Shown in pieces: positions 45,001 through 55,950 of a DNA stretch of 64,000 nucleotides. A program made the position numbers and the translations under genes. Every line of letters begins with the position of its first letter. Position 1 is the stretch's first letter. The notes beneath the pieces were generated by a model. The model did not search any database. It was given only the letters and a program-made list of their open reading frames with translations, and had not been told where the DNA came from. The stretch is from Aurelia coerulea (taxonomy: Eukaryota; Cnidaria; Scyphozoa; Semaeostomeae; Ulmaridae), in the NCBI GenBank assembly GCA_039566865.1, contig CM076948.1, positions 27,155,001 through 27,219,000 of the forward strand. Reading direction: 5' to 3'.

Positions 45001-48000
45001 GTGGGTACGAAAAATCATCAGAGAGAAATATACGATTCATACTTGAATAATGGGAACAAAGATGGTACACTTCTTCTGCTTTTACTGAAAATAACAGATC
45101 CATTTAAGTTGCAATTGCAACTGACAAGCCTGTGAAAAGAATACTTCAGAATACATCATAATGATCTATTTGCATAAGCTGGCATCCTTAATAAACGTTT
45201 TCATAAGTTGGTTACAATGACTGGAACAATAATTGGCTTCACACAGCAATTAAACCAAGGTTTCTTCCTACCTCAAAATTCTTGCAACTAATCTACTGCA
45301 ACACTTTGCACTGGGTGAATGAGTTGATGAAACTTACATTCTCAAGAGGCAAACCAATGAGGATTTTACTTGTTGAGGCAAGAGGACAATTTGACTTCAA
45401 AATTTCACCAAAAATCTTTCCAAAAGACCACCCTAAAGAAGAAAAAATAATGACACACATCATAATATGCAAAGCTATTGATAAATGCAGCACTCTTATA
45501 GTACTACTGTATGTAGATCTTATTCATTCAAGGGCAATATATTTTGAAATTAAGGTCATAAATGCAGTATATTAGGGACTCTTCAGTTTCTAACAAGAAA
45601 ATTGAATCATAAGTACCATCTCTGACATCTGCAATTGCTGGATCATAAACTGATGATAATGTCTGCTTCAGCTCAAGTCTTGGTCTTTCGCAATCTGCAT
45701 CCTTTAAAATTGGCAAAAGATAAAAGATGTTAAATGCAAGATGTGAGGTAATTGATGAAACCTATCATCTGCATTCTCCTGGTTAGATATTCTATGGTCC
45801 TTTCCTTGAAAAACTGCTGGACCAGATAATATCTCATTGTGGACAGATGCAGGAGACAGAAGCTGCATTAATTAAATATTTCATAGAGGAGATTCATTTT
45901 TGCACACCAAAAATTCAACTTGCAATGAACTTATATCAAACAATTAACACAAATAATAGTACTTGGCAAATGATTAACAAAAGGGTGAAATGTTCAAAAG
46001 CAAATCTAATGTAAAATTTTCATACCTCACAAACTGATCTCAAGTGAATGCTGAGAGAATGGAAGCTGGCATCATACAAATGAAGTGCATTGAACAGTGT
46101 TGAAATTCCAGCCTGATAAAAATGGCATCAATTTATCAAAAAAGTTTACCTCTCTTTTTCTTTTAAATTAAAACACAAAAAGCTAATTGGTTCAGTCTCA
46201 ATTGAGTTATGAAATAAAATCATGTACAGTACTTAACCTCTGAAATCCTAAATTAAAGCTTAGATGTTGGATCTGAAAAGCATGCCAAGGATGCATGCAG
46301 GTACAATCTTTTTGTAAGCTTGTCGCACAGTGTTTCATCAAAAGCAAACAAATGAACATAAATGATATGCTTTGAACAGAGTTTTTGCATGACATTTCGG
46401 GCTTATATCCATTATCAAGATCAAGTGAAGTAAGATAAGCAGAACATAGGATAAAGGGAAGGCAGAACAGGCAGGCATACATGTACTGTAGGTATTCTAT
46501 GGCGTTAGAAGTATTATTTTTGATGAGTAATCAGTTATTTATGTACTGTAGGTGTATGGCATGCTATTCCTCATCTGATGATGATTCAATAACAAGTTAC
46601 TGTAAATTGTTAACAAATTGTTCCCCAATGCAATCCAAACTCTGAGCTCTACAGTTTAATTTAGTTGATAAGTTTAGTTTTAAATTTTGTTTGTTTGTTG
46701 CTGCCATGCATAATTCTTTTATGTAGAGCACTATAGCGTTTTGATGATGATGATGATGAGTATGTACTCAGATTTCTTACCTAATGCTATAATTTCCTTC
46801 TAAGCAAGATTATCATTAAACTTTTAAGTTTTTCAAAGTCATAACAAAATCAATAAAGAAATAATTGATTAATTACTTTGCTTTCACAAGGGAGCAGCTT
46901 CTTCCAGGGTGTAAGATTTTCAGTGCAGACATTCTCTCTTGGCAGAACAGCATATCTTAAATGATCAGTGTCACTGACTTTATCTGACGGCCAAAGACCC
47001 ATTGGTTTGAATGAATATTTTGGAGACACAGAGACATCTTTTTGAAGGTAATTCAATGATGCACAGAATTGACCAGAAAGTGCATTTACCAGGCCAAACC
47101 ATTGTTTTTCCACCCTGCAGTATTGAGAAGTATGTCAACAAAATTCATCGATATGGTGTACTTACCCTAAATGTGGTCATTCCCAAAAAAAAACAACCAC
47201 AACCTAATATTGAGAGATGCAATGAAAGAAAATTGAGCTTCACAAATAGAAATAAAGTGTGCTATGATCAAGTATGCACTTTTTAGGTATCAAATTCTTG
47301 CAAATAATCCAAACAGAAGATTATAAACCAAACTGAAAATTGTTGACATAATGTCAAATACATTTCTAGTTCTGGTACAGTTCAGTAGTCTTGCCTTAGA
47401 GAAACCGAGTATTTGACCTTGGCCTATTGTTCTCCATCAATTATTGTATTTTTTCCTATTTTTCTTATCTTATTGCTCAGCATCTGAGTTTCTTATGACA
47501 TAATTTCTTAAAGTTAGTTGACAGAGATAAATAGTAACTCAAGAGCTGCATATGCAGGTCTAAAATTAGCCTATTGTATTTGAAGATTTTGACACGTGCG
47601 TGCATATCTTTTCACTAGAGGAGCAATTATGTATGTGGGTGTTTCTTTGTCCTATTTATAGATTGCCTCTACTTAGCTCCGTCAACTAACTTTAAAGGCA
47701 AGATCCTGTATTTCTTAATATATTTCATTTATTTATCTTTGGGAAATGTAGCCCTTTATTACATGTCTTGGTGCAGTCTTTAATCATTAAATTTTGGAAA
47801 GACAATAAGGAAAAAGGATGAATAAAGCGTGCAACCTTTCTTTCTCCAAATCAGGTGAAAACCACACCCATAATTCTGCACCAAAAGGAGCTGATGAAAT
47901 AGGGTATCCCCATGCTTGATGTCTCCATCTGCCATGTGTTAGCGTCAAATGTAACTCTGCCACATCATATTTTTGCACAATTTGTCCAAATGACTTTGGA

Positions 48001-48948
48001 AATAAATTGTAATGTGAACCTATCAAGGAATCAAGATAACTGTTTGAAATATTTTACATCTTTAATCAGACCTGAAAATGATGACACTGCAAAAATACCA
48101 GGAGATAATTTTTCTATTGAGATCACTGGTGCCATTGAATGTCACCAGAAAATATATTGCCTGAGCCTCCTCCAATCGTGGAATAAGTTATGGTGTTATA
48201 TAAGACCAAAATGTTATTAGCCAGCATATGATTCCCCTGAGCTGAACCATCAAATTGAATTAAAATATTGGGTCATCATCATCAATAATTTTTAGAGTAG
48301 TAGGCAAGGATTAAAAATAGATAATTTACAGTAATTAAGGCCTACTTTATTACATATCTACATTTTATAATAAAAAGAACTATCAAAATGGGCAATATTC
48401 ATTACAGGAAAATAGTACAAGCTAATTGTCTCCTATTAGAAACCCGGATGTATGTTTTGCAGAGTTTAAAGTTGCATTTATGAACATTCCAAGATCTAAT
48501 CTGTTTTTTAAAAATGCAAAGGGTATTTGCATGTTTTATTTCTTGCATGCATGCGGTACAGTAAATTCCTCTATTTAATTTGCTCAATCTTATTTATTTA
48601 TGCCTTCGCTTCCAAATTTCATTTTTATTTGAATTGTCCTAATGGATCACAAATTTCCTCCCCATAAATAGGAAAACATGACCAGCAGAACACCAGCAGC
48701 AACCCAGACAGCATTATCTAATTTATTAAATTAGGGTCTAGCTAGGCCCATTTTTCCAAAGCAGGCTAAAAACCGTTACCTGTCACACTTGAAAAGATAT
48801 CTGTGAGCGTTGTAAACTGTGAATGTGCGTATAAGCCTCCTGTCTTTAATCTTTTGATAAACAATTCTTCTGCAAATGAATCTTCTCGTGTTTTCACACC
48901 AATAATTTGCATTGCCGCCAAGATGAGCAGTAGCTGTGAGGAAGCCAT
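39007..48948 (-). CDS. PIGT: GPI transamidase subunit PIG-T
   Basis: Twelve exons join in phase to 580 aa (human about 578): 48948-48780, 48019-47836, 47114-46877, 46112-46026, 45701-45617, 45432-45338, 44995-44893, 44442-44281, 44169-44125, 42748-42593, 41366-41201, 39259-39007. PIG-T is the structural core of the ER complex that cleaves the C-terminal signal of precursor proteins and attaches the GPI anchor. An N-terminal signal peptide ([20 protein letters not shown]) is followed by family blocks: [43 protein letters not shown] (probably including the Cys that links to PIG-K), [35 protein letters not shown], and [18 protein letters not shown]. The last opens the single C-terminal membrane helix. 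The ATG is in a strong context (AAAATGG); another lies 21 nt upstream. Two borders are uncertain: exon 8 could start about 115 nt later at another phase-matched AG, and about 25 residues known between exons 11 and 12 in other animals are not found. Confidence 0.94.
39699..40113. mobile_element. CAGTAAAAACCCGC pogo-like MITE in PIGT intron 11
   Basis: TA flanks (39697-39698, 40114-40115) enclose inverted ends CAGTAAAAACCCGCACATAA and complement. The phrase AAGAACCTA recurs through the interior. CAGTA ends with a TA duplication suggest a pogo/Tigger-like source. Confidence 0.9.
40734..41156. mobile_element. CAGTAAATCCCCGC pogo-like MITE, second copy in the same intron
   Basis: TA at 40732-40733 and 41157-41158; ends CAGTAAATCCCCGCATATAA and complement. 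The interior again repeats AAGAACCTAT. Its right end lies about 45 bp from PIGT exon 11. Confidence 0.9.
42237..42376 (+). repeat. 11-bp minisatellite, about 12.7 perfect units
   Basis: AAGGCAACTGC is repeated without a substitution from the first full unit to the last. The unit lacks stops in several frames, so open frames appear on both strands, but they are by-products. It lies in PIGT intron 10. Confidence 0.95.
42822..42957. mobile_element. AAGATGGTGG hairpin MITE, copy in PIGT intron 9
   Basis: The left arm CTAAAGGTGGTGGCAAGGAA and right arm TTCCTCGCCACCATCTTTAA, plus inner arms ACCAAGATGCACTGCAT and ATGCATCTTGGT, match the element at 10135. It lies 74 bp from PIGT exon 10. Confidence 0.8.
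43325..43941. mobile_element. 617-bp fold-back element, CCGGGTGACCCAG ends, TA TSD
   Basis: Two arms of about 265 bp are almost exact complements, separated by about 80 bp. Arm starts are CCGGGTGACCCAGAAAAAAG and its complement, with TA at 43323-43324 and 43942-43943. Arm identity is high enough that the whole element could extrude as one hairpin. It lies in PIGT intron 9. Confidence 0.93.
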
Positions 48949-49370
48949 TTTGTTTCTGGCCAAAGGCATTATGCAGCCTCACTTGCATGAATTTGTTAAC
49001 ATTGTTCCTTGTTCCTGGTTTCCAGACTCCAAATCCGAGTGCCAAAAATTTGTCCCTCGCTCCAGTATCCGCTCCAAGCAGTGGCGGAGCCACAGGAGGG
49101 TATGGGGGGGGGGGGTAAATACCCCCCACTTTTTTGAAAATGTGGTAATTTAGATTCGTCCAAAAATGACATAAAAATGTCAAGGTAGGGGTAGGGGTAG
49201 GTCTGTGTTCAGTCTTTAATCTCGCTTTCTTGGTCATCTAATGCTAAATATAATCTCATCATTCTGAAATATTTGTTTGTCGTTTGTGATCGTATAGCAA
49301 AGTGAAGTTGATCAACACATATTTGCGTGCAAAAATGGTACAAGAACGACTTGAGCAGTTGGTGCCCATT

Positions 49371-49682
49371 ATGTCTCGTTCAATTCCTACCCTGACCATC
49401 CCCCCCCCGGGACACCCCCGGGCATTTGCACGAAAATATTCCCGGCCCCCGGGCGTTTGACCGTAGATTTTTCCCCGGCCCCCGGGCATCTGAATAGCAT
49501 TTGACTAGAACAGGAGCTTTTGGTTATACAGTAACTGGGAATATGGTATTTTCTCATTGCCCGGCCCCCGGGCACTAGACCACCAATTTTTCACCGGCCC
49601 CCGGGCATTTGAGCAAGGAATTTTTGTTGACCCCCGGGCTGCCCGGGGGGGGGATGGTCAGGGTAGGAATTGAACGAGACAT
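49371..49682. mobile_element. GC-rich palindrome with CCGGCCCCCGGGC repeats
   Basis: The inverted ends ATGTCTCGTTCAATTCCTAC and complement extend about 40 bp into C9/G8 runs. Inside, GGCCCCCGGGC recurs four or five times at about 40-bp steps, with TTTTTC-like spacers. The local GC content is far above the surrounding DNA. It lies in the hAT element. Confidence 0.75.
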
Positions 49683-49693
49683 TAGCAGTGAGC

Positions 49694-50197
49694 CCCGGTG
49701 GGTGCAAGTCAACAGTAAACGGTAAACCACGCTTGTCCTTACCATTTCATAGGATAACCTTTTCTCTGACTTTCTAGTTGATGAAAACACCCCTAATGAT
49801 GGAAAATTTTGAAGGTAACCCCCCTCTAATTGAGTATCACTGAGCTCTAAAGAAATCTGTACAGTACAAAAATTGTTTCTTAGAGAAAGGTTTGAGATTT
49901 TTGCACTTTATTACGATTCACTTATACTGATATCTCCTCTCTTTGTTGGAAAACAGTAGAATTCCATAAAACTTGGGGTATCAAACTTGGGCCATGTCCA
50001 TTTTGACTTTTATTCTAGGGCCCCGAGTCTGCCAACCAGCATTTAACTGTTTTTGGGTTGGGAATATTTTCTGAAGAAAAATAGCCCGTTTTTTCTGAGT
50101 TTCTAGGTCCTAGGATTCTGCTTCAAATATACCCCTTTCTCAGCGACATCATGGATGAGCGTGGTGTCATGTTTTCATAAAAATTGCACCCACCGGG
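49694..50197. mobile_element. CCCGGTGGGTGCA element, 504 bp, 8-bp TSD, copy 2
   Basis: Exact ends CCCGGTGGGTGCA and complement, with the duplication CAGTGAGC at 49686-49693 and 50198-50205. It is colinear with 18253-18743, including the CATTTCATAGGATA and TTTTCTCTGACTTTCTAG blocks. It inserted into the hAT element. Confidence 0.92.
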
Positions 50198-50617
50198 CAG
50201 TGAGCGGGATATCTCCAGTTTGCTATCAAGCCAAGAAAATTTCCCCTTTGAACATCATCAACGTTGCTGGCTGACTTCTTTAGACTACATACTTTGGCCC
50301 TTGTGTTTAAGATCAAATGCATGTTTCAAATACATTCTCATACCCTTCTCATATAACTCATTTTAAGGTTTACTATGTAATACTTGTTGTAATACAATTA
50401 CAAAGCCTTGCATTGAAGTTTCTCGCATGCATATCAATGATTTCGCCTGTCATTTTCTATCTAGAAAGGGCGTATTTTTATTTTCAAAAAGGGCGTTTCC
50501 CTAAGATCTAAAGGGCATGGTCCCAAAAAATTTTCCGGGCTTCGCCCCTGGACTCCCTTCCTTGACTACCCCCCACCCCCCCACTTCGCGGCGGCTGGCG
50601 CCGCCGCTGGCTCCAAG

Positions 50618-51388
50618 CCCATGTTCCAAACTGATTATTGGCCCACATTTTGATATCAATTTGTTCATTGGGACACTTAAACGTCCCTATCAAATTAGCC
50701 AGATTTATGCAGTAAATTTCACTCTATGAGTAATACGCGTTATCTTTTACATAAGAAACTTGATCAGACCATTCCACTTTCAGTACTGAAAATTTCTTAA
50801 TTTGTTCCTTATTTTTGAGTGCATGAATTATGACGTGGTTTCAAAAACAGCTACAGATATGTTTCTTGGCTGATAAAAATTCATTCAGAAAGGAAAAGTG
50901 TTATCTTATTGAAAGCTTATGAGCAAGAGTCAATTTTGCTGAAGAGCAAACAAAAGGCCATGGGGACGAGGTTGGAAGAGCAAGGCATTCAACGACATAT
51001 TTGCCAGAATGTTTTAGAAATTTAGCATTTAAAACTCGACAGTAACTGTCTTAGCTCCTTCCAACATTAGTACTAGAGTTTCTTGTGAACCAGTTTCCCA
51101 TATAAAAACATGCATTAGGGTTGCAGCTGTTCGGAATGTAACAATTTCACAATCTCACTCACATGATTACAGGACTTCACAGCAGACAACGAGATCACCT
51201 AAAGATCATCCAGTGGCCTAAATGGCCTAAATTAAGCTTGTGGATAAAATGTGAAGGAGTGCGAAATAATCATGGTTAAAGTGTGGATGGATGACCAATG
51301 ATGAACATTAGATTGCGGTCATAGTTTGTAACAAGATAAAATGAAAATAGTTCTCCATATTCTATCTTTCTTGTAACCATAGTGACTA
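50618..51388. mobile_element. Mostly a decayed TTTCTTATA-family element
   Basis: From about 50731 (ACGCGTTATCTTTTACATAA) to about 51110 (TTTCCCATATAAAAACATGC) the ends mirror those of 51389-51930 in decayed form. The remaining 50618-50730 and 51111-51388 hold nothing recognisable. This interval was adjacent to PIGT before the hAT insertion. Confidence 0.5.
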
Positions 51389-51930
51389 CACGTTTTTTCT
51401 TTTATAAGAAACTTGGATAAGCCCATAGTACTAAAAGTTTCTTAATTTCACGTAAAAATTTCAGCTTTTTAGTACTAAAAGTTTCTTAATTTGTTTCTTA
51501 TTGTTTGGATGCATGTAGTTTCTACCACTGCCACGTATTTGTTTCTTGACAGACAGCACTGAGGGGCGAATCACTCTGTAAAAATCTCGTACACCTTTGG
51601 CGAAAATCCTTTTGTTTTCAAGAAAAATCCGTAAAAAATCCCTAAAAATCCTATTATTTGAAAAAATCTCGTACGCCTTTTCGGAAGAGTGATACACCCC
51701 TCGGACATCACAATTTGTAGCAAGAAGGAGAGTTCTATTTGACTCAAAACATAAATTTATGATGAATATTAGTAAAAAGATAAACTCAACGACAATTTTT
51801 CCATGATTTCCTTGTACTTGGCTTTAAAAGTTTCTTAGCAATTCTCCAGCATAGTACTAGAGTTTCTTAAATTTTTCGCCATCCTAGTACTAGTTTCTTA
51901 TAAACCAGTTTCTTATATAAAAAAAACGTG
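51389..51930. mobile_element. CACGTTTTTT / AAGAAACT element, TA TSD, 542 bp
   Basis: Inverted ends CACGTTTTTTCTTTTATAAG and its near complement are bracketed by TA. The interior repeats TAGTACTARAGTTTCTTA. It has been invaded by the 144-bp element at 51560-51703. Confidence 0.75.
51560..51703. mobile_element. 144-bp TGAGGGGC hairpin MITE, nested
   Basis: Ends TGAGGGGCGAATCACTC and the complement CGAGGGGTGTATCACTC have internal mirror blocks AAAAATCTCGTACACC and complement. The flanks GACAGCAC and GACATCAC are an 8-bp duplication with one change. The same length and structure occur at 55799. Confidence 0.85.
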
Positions 51931-53439
51931 TATGTTGTAACCAAGGAAAAGTGTCAACAAAATGACTGATAGGTGTTTAAGAATGAATAAGTACGTTCCT
52001 GTTACTGCAAAAGCAGCATATTTTCCCTTGACATGGAAAAAAGTTGCAAAAAGCCTTAAAATGAGACTCCTGTTGTAAGAGGACCGGTGTATACTAAATG
52101 TGTATTTACCTATACAAATGTATACAAAATATGCTAGTTTATCATGATCTAACTCAACTTGTTTATCTAACTCAACTGTCTGTCAATGTTACGTCGTTAC
52201 TACAATCCATTATGTCTGAAAGAAACCTCTTAGAAGTTATGAAGGTTTTTCAATTGCATTGTGAGTGTTCCACTTTTCTGAGTTTGTTCTTTATTTCAAT
52301 TGTCAAGACTAAAACAAGTAGGGTCTGCTGGCAGACAATGGGTAATGAACCAAACGATAGAGAGTAAGAACTGTTCAATACCCCCAAGGAGGGTAGTTCT
52401 AAAAGATGTAGCAAGAGAAAGTCTGTCTGGAGATTTTTATAAATCTTTTCACAATTTCGTCCTCTCCAATTTTACCACAACGTTACCCATTTTACATTTT
52501 ACCCCCAGCCCAGTAGACCTTATATCTTGATAAATTATGAAACTCAAGGTTATGAGAAGTCGAGAGATTCTACAAAAAATTCTTGTTGTATTCTTTTTCA
52601 AGAGGAGCCTACCCGAAAGTGGTTGAGATGTCTGCAAGACAAAAAGACCTTGCTAATCTTTTTCCATTCAAACAATCGATTACGAAGTCAAACACTAATC
52701 TATTGGAAAGTGAACACTTTGGTTTATGCAAATTTTTCCAGATGGGCACGTGATGATAGATGCACAGGTGTCATATACGTCACTGGCAAACAATTTGATC
52801 AAAATGACGTAGAACAAGTATTTAAAACCAAAGAATTCATAAAAAGTTTTATTTCACGCGTTTGAATTCTTCAGCGCGTTTGGCGGTGGCAAATTAATAA
52901 TTAAACATTGAATAAAATCAGCACTTTAACAGGAAACACATTCACAGTAAAATATTGGTTTGTTACACCGTGAGTACTGTATCACGCGAAGTGGGGAACT
53001 TTGTTGTTGCTGTCGGTTGCTGTATGATGCTGTATGAAATTGGCTACGAATAAGAATAGACGGGAAAACGGGAGTGGATGAGCAAAAACGTGGGTGTGAA
53101 ATGCTAAAGAGCTTTGAAGGAATATAAAGTTGGCAAAAAAGAGAAGGAGTTTAGTTGGTGAGTTAGTTACTGGAATCCCACTGGAATATAAGCAGAAAGA
53201 AAACGAGAACTTGAAGTGAAGAGCATTGAGGTGACATTAATGAAAGGAAAAGGAGTAACTGAGAGAAAACACAGATTATCAATCAAAAGCTTGAACGTAA
53301 TAAATAAAGATCTGAAAGTCAGAAAGAAAGACCCTACGGTGAGAATTTGATATCAATTATTTGACCATTTCTATCAATAAGAACGAGAATTTCTCAACAC
53401 TATCGAGGTTATTAGAACCTGATTACGTTTGCGGTGAAT
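51931..53439 (+). other. Upstream of the 53440 gene; possible small coding exon
   Basis: A plus-strand frame from about 52527 to 52865 (ending YVTGKQFDQNDVEQVFK and an SFISRV terminus) has fairly protein-like composition but no in-frame ATG at its start and no known domain. A second frame (52300-52530) precedes it in a different phase. Either they are exons of one unrecognised gene or a decayed gene. Nothing else was seen. Confidence 0.35.
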
Positions 53440-54294
53440 ATGACTTTATCAAAGAGTACAAAGAATAAGATCAGGTTGACATTCGGCAATAACAGAGTGA
53501 TTGTCATGGCTCAAGAAACAGGCAGCTCCGATGGCGTAGGGAAAAGCGAGAAAGTACAAGATAAAATATTGCGGAGACCTGCCAAAAAGGATATTTTGGT
53601 ACGCTCTGCTTCAGGGCAGAATACCAGTTATGTTTCTCGCAGGAATGAAATAAACATTGACGACTTTAAATTGATAGAATCTGCAAGCGACAAACATAGA
53701 GGAAAGAATCTACTGCAAGATGCCACCCAAAATGCAAAGAGCAACAAAAACACATCGCGACTACAGTTGGGGTTTCCAGCAATCGTGAAATCAAAATCAT
53801 CCAGTGATTTCAAATCGTTAGAAGCACAAACTTCAAAGAATCAAAGGAATTTAGACCGTGATAAAGTTATGAATTCTCAAAGATTTATTAAAGCAGAAAT
53901 TTCACCCATGATAAATCGAAAATTTCCCACAAGAGGAACACCAGAGAAGTTAAAGTTGCCTCGAGTGCAGCAGTTACGATTAGGAGAAAGAAGAAGATCT
54001 CGTTCATTGCAAGATTTGAGTGTTGAACAAGTTACTGATCTGCGACGGGCGTTTAGCAGACAAATGTCCGAAAGTTTTGAAGATTTTTCTTGGAGTCAGG
54101 ATTGGCAACGAGCACGTGATGGTGTTGTGCGGAGGAGGAATGGTTTACCGTCAGTTGAAATAACTGATAGCTATTACGACGATTTTGATAAGAATGATAA
54201 AAACAAACTGACAAGATCAAGATCTGTAAATTTGCCTCAAGATTTAAGTTTAGAGGAAAGACTAGCGAGAATAGAAAAAATACACGGACTGTGA
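53440..54294 (+). CDS. Unrecognised basic, serine-rich 284-aa protein
   Basis: An uninterrupted 855-nt frame in AT-rich DNA is very unlikely by chance. The first ATG in frame is at 53440; an alternative is MAQETGSSDG at 53506. I do not recognise the family. The protein is hydrophilic, lysine/arginine and serine rich, has no signal peptide or membrane helix, and is probably largely disordered until a short C-terminal helix (LEERLARIEKIHGL). A motif recurs: KSKSSSDFKSLE, RRRSRSLQDLSVEQ, RQMSESFEDFS, and TRSRSVNLPQDLSLEE. This is a basic-S-x-S-hydrophobic-x-D/E-F/L-S pattern that looks like repeated phosphorylation or 14-3-3-type sites. It may be the main exon of a longer gene or intronless. Confidence 0.7.
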   Translation: MTLSKSTKNKIRLTFGNNRVIVMAQETGSSDGVGKSEKVQDKILRRPAKKDILVRSASGQNTSYVSRRNEINIDDFKLIESASDKHRGKNLLQDATQNAKSNKNTSRLQLGFPAIVKSKSSSDFKSLEAQTSKNQRNLDRDKVMNSQRFIKAEISPMINRKFPTRGTPEKLKLPRVQQLRLGERRRSRSLQDLSVEQVTDLRRAFSRQMSESFEDFSWSQDWQRARDGVVRRRNGLPSVEITDSYYDDFDKNDKNKLTRSRSVNLPQDLSLEERLARIEKIHGL

Positions 54295-54821
54295 ATCTGG
54301 TTAGCGAACTTTGAATTTATAGCAGATGAATTTTTTGTATTGAAAAATCGACGAATTTAGCGTTAGTTTAGACTCAATGACTTGATTTTAGAATTGTCAT
54401 ATCTTTCGTTGATTCAAGATTCCGATTCCCTCTACCATTCCATAGTTCATTCCTAACTACTGAAGAGGAATTTCTAACATAAGGGGATCGATTTTATTCT
54501 AACTTAGATTCATTGAAATATTATCAGATTTAGGATGCAAGGTTTTGTGAAGCTCTGTTAAAGGGATGAAAGCAGGATTAGTAATTGATGACCAGACATT
54601 CCTTTATTAAATTCAGAAAAAGGCTTCTTTGAAATTGAGCAAAGGGCCTAGTCATGTGTTTTTCTAAACTCTGCTAAGCCTGATAAAAGGATAAAAACCT
54701 GATTCATAACTGGCATCCAGTCAAGCTCTTATCAAACGTTAGAGAGATCACCTCGACTCTTTAGTAAAGACCCAGATGTAACTAACAGTGTGACTCCGTG
54801 GTGTTTTCCTTCGCACATAAT
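54295..54821. other. Downstream spacer
   Basis: Probably 3' untranslated and intergenic sequence of the preceding gene. No repeat or gene recognised. Confidence 0.4.
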
Positions 54822-54825
54822 TTAA

Positions 54826-54971
54826 AGGGTCTGTTTCATCCAGCATGCCTTGCACGTGCCATCTCTTGGTTGGCCTTTGTTGCCGCCATTTTCATGGCCC
54901 ATGAAAATGGCGGACAACAAAGGAAAGCCAAGAGACGGCACGTGCAAGGAATGCTGGATGAAACAGACCCT
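54826..54971. mobile_element. 146-bp TTAA-flanked palindromic MITE, copy 2
   Basis: Inverted relative to 4281-4426, same length, about 90 percent identical, with TTAA at 54822-54825 and 54972-54975. The arms carry GCACGTGC (an E-box-type palindrome) and the centre CGCCATTTTCATGG. Confidence 0.9.
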
Positions 54972-54975
54972 TTAA

Positions 54976-55798
54976 GGGATAAAATTTTCAATGTGGATAG
55001 GATATGACCTGATATGACCAGTCAATCCTGCCAGCAACTTATCCAATTCTCTTTCATGTTTCGAAATTGTTGACTTTGTGCACAGGGAATGGGAATACTA
55101 TACAGAGTAAAGGGATCAGGCTTTTAAACAGGATTTCATGATACTGTATGAACTTTTGGCAAAGGTTGTTTGTAGACGTAAATAAAGCAAAGTAAACGCC
55201 ACCAATAAGTTATAAACCATAAATTGTCTCAGAGAGTCACCAAGAAGTTTCCCTTGCCTGCTGACAGTGATTGAGATTTGAACGATACGAGTTTTCAAAA
55301 TCGTTTCAGGACCTTTGATTAGCGAAAATGCAAAATTGCTGATGGAATCAAACATCTCCATGTTTTATTCGCGGGCATTTTCACGTGAAATCTGAAGACG
55401 GATTTTTGTATTATTGCTTAGTCTGACATCATATATCATGTTTTAGGTTCTATTTAGTTGTTGGTATGAATTTATAACTATCCGTAAATAAAGAGTAAGA
55501 AAAAAACGTTTAAAGCGAGACAATTACAAAGAAAGTCATTTTGTCTGTGATGATCTATAGATCCCAAAAGCGAAATATGCGCCCCATTTACAATGCTGAA
55601 TTTCTGGGACAACACATATAAAAATTGGTAGGCATATCAAAAAAATGTTCCAGTATGGCTTCCTAATGACACAGCGAAATATTTGGCATGGCGCGGATGA
55701 AACTGTAAGATGTTCCAAAAGGTACTGGGCTGGTAAAAAAATGGCGAGGAAAACTCATCAGAAGTGAGGCGAAAGCTTTTCAGTTCTGAAGAACACAA
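54976..55798. other. Unassigned spacer
   Basis: Short minus-strand frames (55116-55361, 55536-55718) lack recognisable domains. No repeat identified. Confidence 0.4.
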
Positions 55799-55942
55799 TG
55801 AGGGGCAATTCACTCCTAAAAAATCTCGTACACTGTTCGCAAAAATCCTTTTGTTTTCTAGAAAAATCCATCAAAAATCTGTAAAATTCCTTTTGTTCTA
55901 AAAAATCTCGTACGCTTTTTCGAATGAGTGATTTGCCCCTCG
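55799..55942. mobile_element. 144-bp TGAGGGGC hairpin MITE, copy 2
   Basis: Perfect 8-bp duplication GAACACAA (55791-55798 and 55943-55950). Ends TGAGGGGCAATTCACTC and the complement CGAGGGGCAAATCACTC. AAAAATCTCGTACRCTNTTCG blocks are mirrored inside. Exactly as long as the copy at 51560. Confidence 0.9.
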
Positions 55943-55950
55943 GAACACAA

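Larger units (their letters stand above)
49079..50609. mobile_element. hAT non-autonomous element just upstream of PIGT
   Basis: Ends CAGTGGCGGAGCC and the complement CAGCGGCGGCGCC (11 of 13 match) are flanked by a perfect 8-bp duplication GCTCCAAG (49071-49078 and 50610-50617). CAG-G ends with 8-bp duplications define hAT. No transposase is present. The element carries two other palindromic elements (49371-49682 and 49694-50197). Its left end is about 130 bp upstream of the PIGT start codon, so it separates the gene from its older upstream sequence. Confidence 0.93.

Noticed and set aside
44996..45103. Upstream extension of PIGT exon 7 ([14 protein letters not shown] part)
   Set aside because: It cannot join exon 6 in phase. 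A CAG acceptor at 44997-44996 joins in frame and restores alignment with other animals.
48776..49237. 153-codon minus-strand frame overlapping PIGT exon 1
   Set aside because: It reads exon 1 in the wrong frame and continues into the hAT end.
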